Assembly (NCBI GenBank): GCA_900319225.1
Contig: ONNV01000002.1
Coordinates: 1 to 64,000 of the forward strand
Source: an uncultured Prevotellaceae bacterium
GTDB taxonomy: Bacteria > Bacteroidota > Bacteroidia > Bacteroidales > Bacteroidaceae
Length of the DNA stretch: 64,000 nt
Direction of reading: 5' to 3'
Of the stretch, positions 23,931 to 33,508 are shown one piece after another. A model generated the notes under the pieces. The model saw only the letters and a program-made list of their open reading frames with translations. It had not been told where the DNA came from and ran no database searches. The translations under genes and the position numbers were made by a program. The stretch's first letter is position 1, and each line of letters begins with the position of its first letter.

Positions 23931-24910
23931 TATCTCTTTTTCTCAACCTTGTTTACGAATGCAACAGGACCGCCCTCGTAGAAGTTTATGATGTTGCGTG
24001 AAACGAACTGGGCCATCTCATTGCGCACGTCATAGGTCTGTGTACCTACATGCGGTGTGATGACAGCGTTCTCACATGCCAGAATCTCGGGGCTAACCTT
24101 GTCACCGAACTCAAACACGTCAAGTCCTGCACCCCATATGCGCCCTGTCTTAAGGGCATCGGCCAGGGCAAGCTCATCGACGATGGGACCGCGTGCTGTA
24201 TTTACCAGGATGGCGGTGGGTTTCATGAGCTCTATCTGCTCCTTGCCTATCATGTGCCATGTCTCCTTGGAGTAGGGCACGTTGACCGATATGAAATCCG
24301 ATGTCTTGAGCAGCTCGTCAAAACCAACGTATGTGGCATCATACTGTTTCTCAATCTCAGGGCTGACGCGGTGACGGTTGTAGTAGATTACCTTCATGCA
24401 GCTGGCCTTGGCGCGGCGTGCCAGAGCCTGGCCGATGCGTCCCATACCAAGGATACCCAGTGTCTTGCCTCCAAGTGAATATCCCAGATTGGCCAGCAAT
24501 GTCCACTCCAGTGCGCCCGGAATGCGCAGACGGCGGTCAACATCAGTGATGCGGCGTGCTACGGCCAGCATCAGTCCGTATGCCAGGTCGGCTGTGGGCT
24601 CGGTTACAGGGCCCGGGGTGTTGGTTACGGCAATGCCAAGCTCGGTAGCTGCGGGAATATCTATGTTGTCAAACCCTACGGCGTAGTTGCTTACCAGTTC
24701 CAGACGGGGCAGGCCGCGCTCCATAAGCTTGCGGTCAACCGGGAAATTGAACATGGACTGCAGTACGTCATACTCCGGGAGCATCTCATAGACTTCATCA
24801 TAAGTGAATGTCTCACGGCCTTCTGGGGGGAAGGTAACATCGTATTTTTCAATCAGTTCCGCATATCCGGTGCGGAACATGTTGTATGTTACCAGAACAC
24901 GTTTTTTCAT
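23930..24910 (-). CDS. D-isomer-specific 2-hydroxyacid dehydrogenase
   Basis: A 326-residue NAD(P)-dependent reductase or dehydrogenase of 2-hydroxy/2-oxo acids. The Rossmann motif is GKTLGILGMGRIGQALARRA. The catalytic triad is the Arg in LVNTARGPIVDE, the Glu in GAGLDVFEF and the His in NAVITPHVGTQT. SNYAVGFDNIDIPAATELGI is a second family signature. The overall form is closest to glyoxylate/hydroxypyruvate reductase or gluconate 2-dehydrogenase types, but the substrate cannot be read from the sequence. It is the upstream partner of prfA, with one-base overlap, so they are co-translated. Confidence 0.88.
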   Translation of the reverse strand: MKKRVLVTYNMFRTGYAELIEKYDVTFPPEGRETFTYDEVYEMLPEYDVLQSMFNFPVDRKLMERGLPRLELVSNYAVGFDNIDIPAATELGIAVTNTPGPVTEPTADLAYGLMLAVARRITDVDRRLRIPGALEWTLLANLGYSLGGKTLGILGMGRIGQALARRAKASCMKVIYYNRHRVSPEIEKQYDATYVGFDELLKTSDFISVNVPYSKETWHMIGKEQIELMKPTAILVNTARGPIVDELALADALKTGRIWGAGLDVFEFGDKVSPEILACENAVITPHVGTQTYDVRNEMAQFVSRNIINFYEGGPVAFVNKVEKKR

Positions 24911-25038
24911 ACTTTTGGTTTTGATTGGCGAAGTTACTCATTTTTTTGCGCAGGACATGCTTCTTTTAAGTTCCTTTCACTATAAACGCCCCAATGTCAT
25001 AAACAGGTAAAACACTGGCATATAAAAATAGTTAACTG

Positions 25039-25070
25039 TTTTCTTATTACGCGTGCATGCATTACTTTTG
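25039..25070 (+). promoter_or_regulatory. Promoter upstream of the GH9 gene
   Basis: TACTTTTG at 25063-25070 matches TAnnTTTG. A TTTT-type -33 lies 20 bases upstream (25039-25042), without the usual G. The element is 27 bases before the ATG at 25098. It may also drive the exporter genes that follow, since the next gene begins four bases after the GH9 stop. Confidence 0.5.
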
Positions 25071-25097
25071 TAAGACAAGCCAACTACACGAAAACTT

Positions 25098-27734
25098 ATG
25101 AAACGATTACTGCCAATTATTGCTGCATTATGTGCTCTGGCTTCCTGCGTCACGAAACAGGAGACCGGAAATCTTGCGATCAATGACCTGGGTTATTTTG
25201 AGGCCCGTGGTGTCAACGTTCTTGTCTACTCCAACAATTATCAGGGAGTTTTCTGTGATGAAAAGACTGCCGGAATAGAGATTGTACAGCGGGGTGTGCG
25301 TATCGCCACCGGTGGAGCCGTACGTCTTATGAATACCCCCGAGCAGTGGGATATCTACGCTACACTTACCGAGCGTACCATTGATACGCTGGGTGGCGTG
25401 ATCAGCTGCAGGTTCAATTATCCCGATTACAATTTCAGGTATGGTATTACCGCCAGGCAGGAGGGTAAGGGAGTGCGTGTGTCCGTGATACTGGATGATC
25501 CGCTGCCTGAGAAACTTGCTGGCAAGGTCGGACTCAACATGGAGTTTTTTCCGGCTACCTACTTTGGTAAGACCTACATGATGGACGGCCAGAGCGAGAT
25601 ATTCCCGCGCTATCCGTCAAGTGATACCGAGATGCACTCCAAGGATGAGAAGATATCCCAGTTCTGGGGTCTCTCCACTTTCGATGACCGCGGACGTAAC
25701 GAGTTCATAGTTCCCAAACCCATATCCACGGGACATACCCTGGTGGTGGCACCTGAGGATGATGACCTGCGTGTGATGTTCCAGTCAGAAACCGAACTCA
25801 ACCTGTTTGACGGCCGTAACCTTTCACAGAACGGTACGTTCGTAGTGCGCTCGCTGCTGCCGTCGGGCAAGACCGGCACTGTACTGGAGTGGTATGTGGA
25901 GCCTACTGGTGACGCCATCTGGATGCGTGAACCCAATATCGGTTTCTCACAGATAGGTTATACTCCTGCCCAGAAGAAGGTTGCGGTTATAGAGCTGGAC
26001 CGTAATGACAAGGTCTCACATAAGGCCAGGATTATCCGCGTGAACGCTGACGGCAGCCGTTCTGTGGTCCTGGAGCCTGAGGTAAAGGAGTGGGGTGTGT
26101 TCTATGACCGTTACAACTATGCACAGTGTGATTTCAGTGCCGTAACTGAGCCCGGAACCTACTACATAGAATACAAAGGTATAAAGACGAATCCGTTCCC
26201 CATCAACAGGAACGTTTATGAGGGCAAGTGGCACAACACGATGGATGTGTGGCTGCCTGTACAGATGGATCATATGCTGGTAAATGAGGCATACCGCGTA
26301 TGGCACGGCCGTTCACATATGGACGATGCCATCCAGGCTCCCACCAACTATCAGCAGCATGACGGCTACCGCATGGGTAATACCACCGGTACCAAGTACA
26401 AACCTTATGAGCATATTCCCGGCCTGGCTGTAGGTGCATGGTATGATGCCGGTGACTTTGACATCCAGTCCGGTACCGTGATAGGCCTTACCAATCAGTT
26501 GGCCGATGTCTGGGATATTCTGCGTCCCGAGCGTGACGAGACATTCATTGACCAGAAGACCCAGTTCGTGGACATCCACCGTCCGGACGGTCTGCCCGAT
26601 ATCATCCAGCAGGTTGAACACGGCGCCCTGAACCTGTGTGCACAGATTGAGAACATAGGTTTCATTGCAGGCGGTATTGTACAGGGTAACATGCACCAGT
26701 ATCATCATCTGGGTGATGCCGTGACCATAACTGACGGATATATCTATGATCCCAGCCTTAAGCCCTATGAGGTTCGCGGAAACCGTTCGGGTACACTGGA
26801 TGACCGTTTTGCATTTACCAATAATGCCGGCAACCCCTTGGGTAACGCAAACGTCTGCGCCGCACTGGCACATGCAGCCCGCGTGCTGGCTCCCTTTATT
26901 CCTGAGACTGCAGAGCGTTGCCGCAAGAACGCCCTCAAACTGTGGAAAGAGATGGATGAGTTCCAGGCACGTCAGCCGGCACGTAACCAGCAGGCCAATG
27001 CCAACGGCAATTTCCAGCAGCGTAACAACCGGGGCGGTGACCGCTCGGCTGCTGCAATACAGCTCTGGCTGCTTACAGGTGATGATAAATATAAGGAGAT
27101 ATTCCTGCCGGGCGTGATGCGTCAGATTGAGATGGCCAAGACCGCTCCCCAGGGCGTGGAGGATAACCGTACAGGTGGCGGCAGCGCAATGCGTGCCCCG
27201 CGCGTGAATATCACCACCGCCCTTTCACTGCTGCCTTATATGGATGACGATTTCAAGGCACAGGTGCGTGAGGTTATCCCGGTATTCGTTGAGGATGCCA
27301 AGCGTACAGCCGAGTCCACTCCTTACGGCGTGCCTGTGGCAGGCGGAACATGGGGCGGAAGCGAGCGCGTAATCAGCTGGGCCCAGAACAACTATATGGT
27401 ATGGCGTTATTTCCCGGACCTGATTGATCCGGAACTGGTGCTGTCAGGTCTTAATTTCATATATGGTAACCATCCGTATTCAAACGTATCATTCGTGACT
27501 GCTGTGGGCGTGAATACCAAGAAGGTGGCATACGGCAACAACCGTGCAGACCACACATTCATCCCCGGCGGTATAGCTCCCGGTCTGGTGCTTCTCAAGC
27601 CGGACCTGCTGGAACACAAGGATGATTACCCGTTCCTTTGGGGTGAGAACGAGTGCTGTACACGTACCGTTCCCTCATATGTTACTCTCTCCATCGGCGC
27701 CCAGGAGATTGCTGCGGCGCTTAACAAACAATGA
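25098..27734 (+). CDS. Glycoside hydrolase family 9 lipoprotein
   Basis: A surface or periplasmic endo-/exo-beta-glucanase-type enzyme (878 aa). MKRLLPIIAALCALASC gives a lipobox with Cys17. Residues about 20-270 form an N-terminal region I do not recognise. Then comes a cellulase-type Ig-like domain (PNIGFSQIGYTPAQKKVAVI, about 275-375), followed by the GH9 (alpha/alpha)6 barrel. The catalytic base pair is in GAWYDAGDFDI (Asp450 and Asp453). The acid is Glu852 in LWGENECC; the HPYSNVSFVTAVGVN loop is typical. A low-complexity Gln/Asn/Arg stretch (about 630-655) is an insertion. Likely substrates are beta-1,4-glucans or xyloglucan-type chains. No SusCD pair is adjacent; an exporter operon follows directly. 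Confidence 0.88.
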   Translation: MKRLLPIIAALCALASCVTKQETGNLAINDLGYFEARGVNVLVYSNNYQGVFCDEKTAGIEIVQRGVRIATGGAVRLMNTPEQWDIYATLTERTIDTLGGVISCRFNYPDYNFRYGITARQEGKGVRVSVILDDPLPEKLAGKVGLNMEFFPATYFGKTYMMDGQSEIFPRYPSSDTEMHSKDEKISQFWGLSTFDDRGRNEFIVPKPISTGHTLVVAPEDDDLRVMFQSETELNLFDGRNLSQNGTFVVRSLLPSGKTGTVLEWYVEPTGDAIWMREPNIGFSQIGYTPAQKKVAVIELDRNDKVSHKARIIRVNADGSRSVVLEPEVKEWGVFYDRYNYAQCDFSAVTEPGTYYIEYKGIKTNPFPINRNVYEGKWHNTMDVWLPVQMDHMLVNEAYRVWHGRSHMDDAIQAPTNYQQHDGYRMGNTTGTKYKPYEHIPGLAVGAWYDAGDFDIQSGTVIGLTNQLADVWDILRPERDETFIDQKTQFVDIHRPDGLPDIIQQVEHGALNLCAQIENIGFIAGGIVQGNMHQYHHLGDAVTITDGYIYDPSLKPYEVRGNRSGTLDDRFAFTNNAGNPLGNANVCAALAHAARVLAPFIPETAERCRKNALKLWKEMDEFQARQPARNQQANANGNFQQRNNRGGDRSAAAIQLWLLTGDDKYKEIFLPGVMRQIEMAKTAPQGVEDNRTGGGSAMRAPRVNITTALSLLPYMDDDFKAQVREVIPVFVEDAKRTAESTPYGVPVAGGTWGGSERVISWAQNNYMVWRYFPDLIDPELVLSGLNFIYGNHPYSNVSFVTAVGVNTKKVAYGNNRADHTFIPGGIAPGLVLLKPDLLEHKDDYPFLWGENECCTRTVPSYVTLSIGAQEIAAALNKQ

Positions 27735-27738
27735 ATAC

Positions 27739-28620
27739 ATGTCAATAACAATTAAAGGTTTAAGTCATTATTACCCCAATGGTAAAAAAGCACTGAATAA
27801 CATCAATCTGGAAATACCTTCGGGCATGTTCGGTCTTCTGGGACCGAACGGTGCCGGAAAGTCTACGTTGATGCGTATCCTTGTGACCCTTATGGAACCG
27901 ACCGAAGGGTCTGTCGATGTGTGCGGTTATGATATCCGTACGCAGCGTAAGGAGGTGCGCCGTATCCTGGGTTATCTGCCCCAGGATTTCAGGTTCTTTG
28001 CCAAGTATAAGGTTCGTGAGTTCCTGGAGTATGCGGCAGCTCTCTCCGGAATGACCAACTCATCGGAACGCGGCAGGGCGGTTGACGCCATGCTGGAGCA
28101 GGTGGGCCTGTATGAGGCCCGTGACCGATATGCGCAGAACCTGTCGGGTGGTATGAAAAGACGTCTGGGCATTGCACAGGCCCTGATACATAAGCCTAAG
28201 GTGCTGGTTGTGGACGAGCCTACCACGGGACTTGACCCCGAGGAGCGTATCAGGTTCCGTAACCTTCTGAGTGAGGCAAGTTCAAAGGATACCACTATCA
28301 TATTGTCAACCCATATCGTAGGTGACATATCCAGCTCATGTACTGAGATGGCCATGCTCAACCAGGGTCAGGTAATGTTCCGCGGGTCACCTGCCGGTAT
28401 GCTCAAGGATACTGAGGGCAAGGTATGGCGTCTGCAGGTTACAAATGACCAGTATGCCGAGATCAATCAGAAATATGCGGTAATATCTACCATACCGCAT
28501 GGCCTGGGATGGGATCTCCAGGTAGTGTCCAATGAGAATCCCGGATATGGTGCGGTAAACTATCCGCCCAATCTGGAGCATGCTTATGTCTATTTTACGG
28601 AGATAAAGGATAAGGAGTGA
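27739..28620 (+). CDS. ABC transporter ATPase, first of the hybrid exporter operon
   Basis: A 293-residue ABC-2 type ATPase. It has Walker A LLGPNGAGKST (35-43), a Q-loop in YLPQDF, signature LSGGM (135-139), Walker B VLVVDEPTTGLD (Asp159, Glu160) and an STHIV switch histidine. ATG at 27739 is preferred; an open frame extends upstream but runs through the end of the GH9 gene. The next gene, an ABC permease, starts on the last base of its stop (TGATG), so they are translated together. It is clearly related to the ATPase half of the RND fusion at 37684: both have GMFGLLGPNGAGKST and ERIRFRNLL. Confidence 0.9.
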   Translation: MSITIKGLSHYYPNGKKALNNINLEIPSGMFGLLGPNGAGKSTLMRILVTLMEPTEGSVDVCGYDIRTQRKEVRRILGYLPQDFRFFAKYKVREFLEYAAALSGMTNSSERGRAVDAMLEQVGLYEARDRYAQNLSGGMKRRLGIAQALIHKPKVLVVDEPTTGLDPEERIRFRNLLSEASSKDTTIILSTHIVGDISSSCTEMAMLNQGQVMFRGSPAGMLKDTEGKVWRLQVTNDQYAEINQKYAVISTIPHGLGWDLQVVSNENPGYGAVNYPPNLEHAYVYFTEIKDKE

Positions 28621-31600
28621 TGTTGACAGGAATAACTAACATACGCATTGTTTCCAGATACGAGACAAAACTTCTTGTCCGTGGATGGTTCTTCAAGGTT
28701 TTTGCCTTCCTGGCACTGTTCGCCGCAGTGATTCTGGGATCCATATACATATTGTCACAGATGCAGCAGCCTCAGATGGCCAACAGGTCTGTCATTCCCT
28801 ATATGTTCATGCTGGTCATGAACGTGGGGCAGGCTGTGGTATCGGTATTCCTGGCATCGGAGTATCTTAAACGTGATAAGCAGCTTGACACGTCGGAGGT
28901 GTTCTACACCCGTCCGTTAAGTAATGCCGAGTACCTGCTGGGCAAGATGTGGGCCACGCTGAAAGTTTTCTTCATACTTGACTTTGCGGTGGCTGCCATA
29001 GCATTGGTCATGAGCCTGATAAAGTATGGCATTGACCTGGATTACCTGAGTTACATATGGTATTTCCTGCTGCTGTCAGTGCCTACGCTGGTGTTCATAG
29101 TAGGTCTGTCAACCACTCTTATGCTGGTGCTCAACAACCAGGCAATCACCATGGTGGTACTGCTGGCATACATAGGCGTGACACTGTTCTACATAGATGA
29201 CCTCTATTATTACCTCTTTGACTACATAGGTTTCAACCTGCCTATGCTCAAGTCGGTGGTTACCGGTTTCAGCGGCCTGTCACGTCTTATCAACCACAGG
29301 ATGTGTTACCTGCTGCTGGGAATGGGCCTGATACTTACTGACGTATCGCTGTTTCACCGTCTTGCCAACTCCCGTTACAGCCTGCTGCCGTGGCGAATAG
29401 CCGCCGTGGTATTCCTGATGGGCGGCCTGTTTGCAGGATACCGCCATGTACGTACCTATAAGGTCGATGAGAGATTCCGTGCCGATATGGTGGAGCTGGA
29501 TAACAGATATGTCCATACAGGTGGTGCTGTGGCCGATTCATGCTCGCTTGCAGTAATGCAGAGCGGTGACACCCTGAGCGTGAAGGCAGACCTGACGGTG
29601 AGCCCCAGGGAGGATACGCAGGAGCTGGTATTTACCCTCAACCCAGGATTCAGGGTTACAGGCGTAACTGCAGCCGGACGCAATGTGAGCTATGAGAGAC
29701 TCATGCATCTTATCATCCTTAAGTTTGATGCAGCCCTGCATGCCGATGAGCCCGTAAGGATTTCCATGGAGTACAGCGGAAAGGCCGATGAGCGCATCTG
29801 TTACCTGGATATCCAGGCAGACAAGCTGATTGAGAACAGCAAGGTGCTCTCCATGCTTAACATAGGCAAGCGTTATCTGTTCCAGGACAGGGAGTTTACC
29901 ATGCTCACACCGGAGAGTTACTGGTATCCGCGTCCAGGTGTGGCATACAGTGACCAGAGTCCCGAATGGCAGATGTCATACTTTACCGGATTCAATGTCA
30001 GCGTGACACCCAATCCCGGCCTGATACCTATATCACAGGGCCTATGCACCGCAAATGCAGACTCTTCCACGTATACATTCACTCCGGAGTCATCATTGCC
30101 GTCTGTATCTCTTATAATAGGAGATTACACCCCCAAATCCATAACGGTAGACTCAACCGTCTATACCGTATGGGAACTGGGACAATGGGATGACAAGTTC
30201 AGTGCGTTTGATTCCATCCGTGACACGATACCCGTGGTGTTGCATGACATACGCCGCAGTATGGAGCTGTCGGCCGATATGGCATATCCGTTCAAACGTT
30301 TCCATTTGGTTGAGGTCCCGGCCCATTTCACATCATATAAGCGTGTGTGGACATCGGTCTATGAGGATGTGCAGCCGGAGATGGCACTGGTTCATGAGCG
30401 GGGCTATGACATGCGTCAGTTCCAGTTTGAGGAGATGAAACGCATGTATGGAGCGGGCGGACGTTTTAATCGTCGCCGGACCGATATGTCCGATAAGGAG
30501 ATCCTCTACAGCATCCTTTACAACGCCATGTCATTCATGATGGAGTCCAGCGATTTCAGCGGCAGCAGACGTAACGGACAGTTTACGATGACACAGGTGG
30601 ACAACCCGTACTATTACGGACCGCTGTTCTACAATTTCAGATATAACATCTACTCGTCCAACTGGCCTATGGCCAACCGTATGGTTGAGACTGTAACCAA
30701 CCAGAGCGGAACAGGCACATCGGAGTGGATGAGGAGAATGAACGGCCTGTCAGAGGATGAGAAGGCTCTGATACTGATGGGTAAGTACGGATTTGACCGT
30801 ATCATGTCAGACCCTGAGTGGGATGACCTGGCCGATAATGCACTGGCACTCAAGACAAGGGATTTCTTTGCTCCGGTATCGGCCGTGATGGGTTATGAGG
30901 CCATGGTTGACTCCATAACCGCCAGGAGTAGGGCAAAGGAGTTCACCAACTCATCATTTGACTCAATCCTGGACTGGATACAGAGCTATTCAGGCGTGGA
31001 CCTAACGGATAAGATTGAGAGCTGGAACCAGCCGGCCAGGTTGGCCTGCTTCAAGGTAGGAACACCTCTCGTCACCACCGTCACCACCGATACAGCCGAT
31101 ATCTACGAGGCCGAGATTGCGTTTGAGAACATATCGGACAATCCGGGTTATGTGAATGTGGAGTTCATTTTCTATGAGATTGAGAATGCCGGTGATGAGG
31201 ATAAACCCACAAGCATGACCGTGAGCGTAGGAGCACATGAGACCCGCAGGCTCGTAACCCACTGGTTCAATGCTCCGGGTTCCATAAGGGTAAATACCAT
31301 GCTCTCATCAAACCTGCCGCATAACGTGAACCTGAGCAGCTCTGACTGGAGCACATATACAGGTACGGAACTGACCCCCGAGGGTATCTATTCCGTTCGT
31401 GGCGGAGTGGACAACGCACTTCCGGGTGAGATAATAGTGGATAATGAGGACAGCAGACTGTTCTCTCTCTCCAGACCTCTCAGGACCGGTTATCTCTCCA
31501 AGTGGATAGACAAATCCAGGGAGAACAGGAATGAGTTCATATATGAGGGATTCTCTGATTGGCGTACCTACAGCCAATGGACTCTGGTGACTGACCAGAA

Positions 31601-31988
31601 CCTGTACGGAGACTACATCCGTTCTGCATATATCATATCGTCGGGTGACGGCGGACAGTATGCATGCTGGAGCGTTCCGCTTTCAGTAGCCGGAGTATAT
31701 GACGTATACTATTATGCATCACCAGACCTCTACAATAGCGATAACCGTAACCGCAGGTGGAACAACAATAACAACAATAACGGACGCAGGGTGACCAATG
31801 ACTACAACTTTGAGATTGAGCAGTTCAACATGCAGGACCGCGTGTCATTGAACATGTGGCGCGCCGAGGAGGGTTGGAACCTGCTGGGTTCATTCCGTTT
31901 CGAGGCCGATACCGTGAGGGTGAGACTGAACAACAAATCAGGCGTCAGGGTGATTGTGGCCGATGCCGTAAAACTGATAAAAAGATAA
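28620..31988 (+). CDS. ABC-2 permease with large periplasmic region and golvesin-like C-terminus
   Basis: A 1122-residue inner-membrane protein. Residues about 1-290 hold some seven helices of an ABC-2 permease, including ASEYLKRDKQLDTSEVFYTR, a sequence typical of such permeases. The remainder is outside the membrane. The early part resembles the beta-sandwich and scaffold of permease/M1-aminopeptidase hybrids, but no HEXXH zinc motif is present. The last 125 residues (YIISSGDGGQYACWSVPLSV, then VYDVYYYASPD and VIVADAVKLIKR) match the golvesin C-terminal-like beta-sandwich, probably for glycan or protein binding. An Asn/Arg-rich stretch lies within this domain. It probably pairs with the ATPase at 27739. 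ATG at 28620 overlaps that gene's stop. Confidence 0.8.
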   Translation: MLTGITNIRIVSRYETKLLVRGWFFKVFAFLALFAAVILGSIYILSQMQQPQMANRSVIPYMFMLVMNVGQAVVSVFLASEYLKRDKQLDTSEVFYTRPLSNAEYLLGKMWATLKVFFILDFAVAAIALVMSLIKYGIDLDYLSYIWYFLLLSVPTLVFIVGLSTTLMLVLNNQAITMVVLLAYIGVTLFYIDDLYYYLFDYIGFNLPMLKSVVTGFSGLSRLINHRMCYLLLGMGLILTDVSLFHRLANSRYSLLPWRIAAVVFLMGGLFAGYRHVRTYKVDERFRADMVELDNRYVHTGGAVADSCSLAVMQSGDTLSVKADLTVSPREDTQELVFTLNPGFRVTGVTAAGRNVSYERLMHLIILKFDAALHADEPVRISMEYSGKADERICYLDIQADKLIENSKVLSMLNIGKRYLFQDREFTMLTPESYWYPRPGVAYSDQSPEWQMSYFTGFNVSVTPNPGLIPISQGLCTANADSSTYTFTPESSLPSVSLIIGDYTPKSITVDSTVYTVWELGQWDDKFSAFDSIRDTIPVVLHDIRRSMELSADMAYPFKRFHLVEVPAHFTSYKRVWTSVYEDVQPEMALVHERGYDMRQFQFEEMKRMYGAGGRFNRRRTDMSDKEILYSILYNAMSFMMESSDFSGSRRNGQFTMTQVDNPYYYGPLFYNFRYNIYSSNWPMANRMVETVTNQSGTGTSEWMRRMNGLSEDEKALILMGKYGFDRIMSDPEWDDLADNALALKTRDFFAPVSAVMGYEAMVDSITARSRAKEFTNSSFDSILDWIQSYSGVDLTDKIESWNQPARLACFKVGTPLVTTVTTDTADIYEAEIAFENISDNPGYVNVEFIFYEIENAGDEDKPTSMTVSVGAHETRRLVTHWFNAPGSIRVNTMLSSNLPHNVNLSSSDWSTYTGTELTPEGIYSVRGGVDNALPGEIIVDNEDSRLFSLSRPLRTGYLSKWIDKSRENRNEFIYEGFSDWRTYSQWTLVTDQNLYGDYIRSAYIISSGDGGQYACWSVPLSVAGVYDVYYYASPDLYNSDNRNRRWNNNNNNNGRRVTNDYNFEIEQFNMQDRVSLNMWRAEEGWNLLGSFRFEADTVRVRLNNKSGVRVIVADAVKLIKR

Positions 31989-31999
31989 AAGACAAATAT

Positions 32000-33502
32000 A
32001 TGAGAAAAAGATTTTTAAAAACGGCAGTGTTGGCGCTGGCAGCATTGACGGTATTTGAGACCGGATCAGGGGCTCAGATTGTGCTGACCATGGAACAGGC
32101 TCTGGAGTACAGTGCGCAGCATAATCCGGACCTGATCAATTCGCGTCTTTCAATGGAGCAGTATGAGCAGAACCTGATAGCCCAGAAGGCATCATTGAAA
32201 TCAAGGTTCTCACTTAACCTGCAGCCCCTGACATACTCGCAGTCACGTCAGTTTGACAGCCGTTACTCTGACTGGTACACCAACCGCTCGCTGTCGTCAT
32301 CGGGAACGTTCAGCATATCACAGCCCATCATCTGGACCGATGCCACGCTCTCACTCAACAACAGCCTGTCATGGCAGAACAATGAGTCGTCAATAGCAGG
32401 TAAGACCAACAGCAACCGTGCGTTCAGTAACAGCCTTTATCTGAGTCTGACACAACCCATATTCACCTACAACAGGACCAAGATGAACCTGCGCCAGATT
32501 GAGATGAACTATGAGAACGCCCGCATAAGCTACGCCTTGCAGCTGCTCAATGTGGAGCGTAATATCACAAGCCAGTTCTACAACCTGTTCGTAGCACAGC
32601 AGAACCTTGCCATCAGCGAGTCTGAGCTGGAGAATGCCGAGAAGAACTTCAATATAATCAAGGATAAGGTAGAGGCAGACCTGGTAACCAAGGATGAGTA
32701 CTATCAGGCAGAACTCAACCTGGCTCAGTCACGCTCAAGTCTGGAGAACCAGAGGGTGAGTCTGGAGAACTCAAAGGACAACTTTAAGCAGACACTCGGT
32801 ATTCCGCTTGACGAGGATATAATGGTGGTTTGCGATATCGAGGCTGAACCTGTAATCGTGGATTTCAACAAGGCTCTTGAGAGTGCCACCACGACCAGAC
32901 TGGAGTTGCGTCAGCGTCAGATTTCACGTGAGAATCAGGAGATGACAATGATTCAGGTAAAGGACAATGACAGTTTCAGCGGTAATATATCGCTTTCACT
33001 GGGTGTCATGGGTGATGACACGGATTTCAATCACCTGTATGACAATCCCACCAACAACCCGCGCGTATCAATATCATTCAGCGTTCCTATCTTTGACTGG
33101 GGCGCCAGGAAGGCACGTATAAAGGCTCAAGAGATTGGACGTAAGATGTTTGAGCTGAGCGCCGATGAGGAGCTTAAGAGCATAGAGATGAACGTACGCA
33201 GCACATGCCGCAGCCTGGACAATCTGGTGGAGCAGATATCCATAGCTGAGCAGAGCCAGCGTAACGCCCAGCTTACCTATGACCTCAATGAGGAGCGTTA
33301 CCGTAACGGTGAGCTTACAGGTATGCAGATGAACCAGTTCCAGACACAGCTGTCCAACAGCAAGATGTCATACACACAGGCCATCATCAATTACAAGGTA
33401 CAGCTTCTTAACCTCAAGATCCTTACACTTTATGATTTTGAGAAGAACGAGCCTGTGACTCCCATCACATATGAGCAGAACAAAGACAAAAAGAAGAAAT
33501 AA
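32000..33502 (+). CDS. TolC-family outer-membrane efflux protein
   Basis: A 500-residue trimeric channel protein of the outer membrane. The signal peptide is MRKRFLKTAVLALAALTVFE, with processing near GSGAQ. LTMEQALEYSAQHNPDL opens the first helical repeat, and the second includes long coiled-coil helices such as SELENAEKNFNIIKDKVEAD. The duplicated strand-helix layout is that of TolC. ATG at 32000 starts the signal peptide; the open frame upstream belongs to another gene's region. The adaptor gene follows six bases later. Confidence 0.92.
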   Translation: MRKRFLKTAVLALAALTVFETGSGAQIVLTMEQALEYSAQHNPDLINSRLSMEQYEQNLIAQKASLKSRFSLNLQPLTYSQSRQFDSRYSDWYTNRSLSSSGTFSISQPIIWTDATLSLNNSLSWQNNESSIAGKTNSNRAFSNSLYLSLTQPIFTYNRTKMNLRQIEMNYENARISYALQLLNVERNITSQFYNLFVAQQNLAISESELENAEKNFNIIKDKVEADLVTKDEYYQAELNLAQSRSSLENQRVSLENSKDNFKQTLGIPLDEDIMVVCDIEAEPVIVDFNKALESATTTRLELRQRQISRENQEMTMIQVKDNDSFSGNISLSLGVMGDDTDFNHLYDNPTNNPRVSISFSVPIFDWGARKARIKAQEIGRKMFELSADEELKSIEMNVRSTCRSLDNLVEQISIAEQSQRNAQLTYDLNEERYRNGELTGMQMNQFQTQLSNSKMSYTQAIINYKVQLLNLKILTLYDFEKNEPVTPITYEQNKDKKKK

Positions 33503-33508
33503 TAAAAA

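Noticed and set aside
27622..27738. Upstream extension of the first ABC ATPase
   Set aside because: It lies inside the GH9 gene; ATG at 27739 gives the normal ABC start.
28620..31988. Active M1 aminopeptidase in the permease
   Set aside because: No HEXXH zinc motif is present; only general resemblance of the periplasmic part.
31856..31999. Upstream extension of the TolC-type gene
   Set aside because: It lies inside the permease gene; ATG at 32000 begins a clean signal peptide.
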